From: Lelliottia nimipressuralis
Lineage (GTDB): Bacteria; Pseudomonadota; Gammaproteobacteria; Enterobacterales; Enterobacteriaceae
Reading direction: 5' to 3'
Assembly: GCF_004115925.1 (NCBI RefSeq)
Contig: NZ_SDDX01000001.1
Coordinates: 248,001 to 312,000, forward strand
Length of the DNA: 64,000 nt
The position numbers were made by a program, and so were the translations under genes. Shown here piece by piece: positions 62,797 through 64,000 of this stretch. Each line of letters begins with the position of its first letter. Position 1 is the stretch's first letter. The notes under the pieces are model-generated. The model was given only the letters and a program-made list of their open reading frames with translations, made no database searches and was not told where the DNA came from.

Positions 62797-64000
62797 CTAA
62801 CTATCGTCAGAGGAGGGGTGCTGACGCCCAAAAATCGCCACCATCCGCGCGCCGCCCAGCAGGCTGTCGCTGGTTTCGATGCGCCCGGCATACTGATCGA
62901 CAATCTCCTGCGCGACGGAAAGCCCCACGCCCTGACCAGGACGCAACGTGTCGGCGCGTTGGCCACGATCAAAAACCACGTCGCGTTTGTTTTGCGGAAT
63001 GCCGGGGCCGTCATCTTCGACGATAATGTGCAGCTCGTCATCGGTCTGATGGGCGGAAACTTCGACAAACTCCAGGCAGTATTTGCAGGCGTTATCCAGC
63101 AGATTGCCCATTACTTCCATAAAGTCATTCTTCTCGCCGACAAAACTGATCTCAGGCGAAATATCGAGGCTAATGTTCACCCCTTTACGTTGATAGACCT
63201 TGTTCAGCGCTGACGTCAGGCTGTCCAGCAGGGGGGCGACGGGGTGCAGTTCGCGGCTGAGCAACGGGCTGCCCGAGCGCATACTGGCGCGGTGCAGGTA
63301 ATAGCCAATCTGCTGGGAGATACGGCTGATCTGCTCCAGCATCACCGGCTCGGCGTCGTCCACGCTGAGCTTTGAGCTGCGCATGGATCGCAGCGTGCTC
63401 TGCATCACGGCAAGGGGTGTTTTCAGACTGTGAGTGAGATCCGTCAGCGTGGTGCGGTATTTATCGTAACGCTCACGCTCACTTTTCAGCAGGCGGTTAA
63501 GGTTGCGCACCAGGCTTGTCAACTCGCGGGTGGTCTGCGGATTGAGCTTATCCCGGTTGTGCTCTTCGAGTTCGCGAACCTCTTTCGCCAGCGATTCAAT
63601 AGGGCGCAGGCTCCACCAGGCGGCGATCCACAGCAGCGGGATCACCAGCAGCAGGTTAGCTGCCAGAACGTACACGAACCAGCTCCAGACCATATAGGAG
63701 CGTTTCAGCTCAACGGGAATGGTGTCGATCACCACAATCGTGAGCTGCGGCATATCCATGGTCGCCGGATAGAGATTGATCGCCACCGAGTGCGTCATCT
63801 CTGTATCGTCGTCATCCGCGCGGATTTCGTCGAGCTGACGCTGCATGGAGGCATCGTTGCCGAGCAGGGAGCTGGTGGAATTCAGGTCGGCCTCTATTTC
63901 GTGAAAGCCGTTGGTTTTTAGCCACTCCGGACGAATACTTTTCTCCAGCCACGGGACATGTCGTTGCGCCCACAGCAGTTTGCCTTTCTCGTCGTAGATC
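62797..64000 (-). CDS. phoQ: Sensor kinase PhoQ, C-terminal part
   Basis: Inner-membrane sensor histidine kinase of the PhoPQ system, responsive to low Mg2+, low pH and cationic peptides. The frame runs off the right edge, so the N-terminus (about 85 residues) and phoP are outside. Visible: the end of the periplasmic sensor with the acidic Mg2+-binding cluster [10 protein letters not shown], the second membrane helix ([20 protein letters not shown]), a HAMP region and the dimerisation motif [15 protein letters not shown] with the phosphorylated His. The ATPase domain has [18 protein letters not shown] and [11 protein letters not shown]-terminus [11 protein letters not shown]. Confidence 0.97.
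   Translation of the reverse strand, partial: IYDEKGKLLWAQRHVPWLEKSIRPEWLKTNGFHEIEADLNSTSSLLGNDASMQRQLDEIRADDDDTEMTHSVAINLYPATMDMPQLTIVVIDTIPVELKRSYMVWSWFVYVLAANLLLVIPLLWIAAWWSLRPIESLAKEVRELEEHNRDKLNPQTTRELTSLVRNLNRLLKSERERYDKYRTTLTDLTHSLKTPLAVMQSTLRSMRSSKLSVDDAEPVMLEQISRISQQIGYYLHRASMRSGSPLLSRELHPVAPLLDSLTSALNKVYQRKGVNISLDISPEISFVGEKNDFMEVMGNLLDNACKYCLEFVEVSAHQTDDELHIIVEDDGPGIPQNKRDVVFDRGQRADTLRPGQGVGLSVAQEIVDQYAGRIETSDSLLGGARMVAIFGRQHPSSDDS

Overview
The window is ordinary enterobacterial core chromosome. Gene order, protein lengths and protein sequences follow the E. coli/Salmonella 24-25 min region almost gene for gene, from murJ and flgNMA/flgBCDEFGHIJKL through rne, the fab cluster, ptsG, ndh, mfd, lolCDE and potABCD to phoQ. 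High-GC codon use, REP-type palindromes and departures from E. coli K-12 suggest an Enterobacter-like member of the Enterobacteriaceae. No marker gene here fixes the species. I see no prophage, transposase, tRNA, rRNA or CRISPR array.

Layout. 1-925: 3' end of murJ. 990-12475: flagellar block, with flgA-flgM-flgN on the minus strand and the ten-gene rod/hook/ring operon plus flgKL on the plus strand. It carries a FlhDC-type box and two sigma-28 promoters. 12555-14811: an accessory pair, an MFS exporter and a divergent LysR regulator sharing a perfect palindrome, placed between flgL and rne. 14865-18602: rne with its roughly 360-nt autoregulatory leader. 18603-27517: rluC, yceF, then yceD-rpmF-plsX-fabH-fabD-fabG-acpP-fabF-pabC. 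27520-32710: mltG-tmk-holB-tatD-like and ptsG, whose leader keeps Mlc, CRP and SgrS-pairing signals. 32904-41553: fhuE, hinT, ycfL, lpoB, thiK, nagZ, ycfP, ndh, ycfJ. 41617-45149: a Fur-boxed orphan aerobactin-type receptor (iutA-like) placed between ycfJ and the comR/bhsA pair. 45228-56215: ldtC, mfd, ycfT, lolCDE, nagK, cobB. 56256-64000: potABCD, pepT, roxA and the 3' part of phoQ.

How the genes work together. The flagellar genes build the hook-basal body; FlgM is the checkpoint that releases sigma-28 for the flgKL and flgM promoters. The plsX-fab-acpP cluster links ribosome protein L32 to fatty-acid and phospholipid synthesis. Several genes serve the envelope: murJ, mltG, lpoB, ldtC, nagZ and nagK for murein synthesis and recycling, and lolCDE for lipoprotein export. 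Two TonB-dependent siderophore receptors (fhuE and the iutA-like gene) serve iron uptake.

The likeliest places for something new are the MFS/LysR module, the orphan iutA with its leader palindrome, the operator-like palindrome over the fhuE promoter, the CRISPR-repeat-like hairpin before plsX, and the comR-bhsA intergenic region. I found no convincing wholly novel multi-gene system. Functions of named genes rest on recognition of conserved protein sequence from memory, not on database searches.
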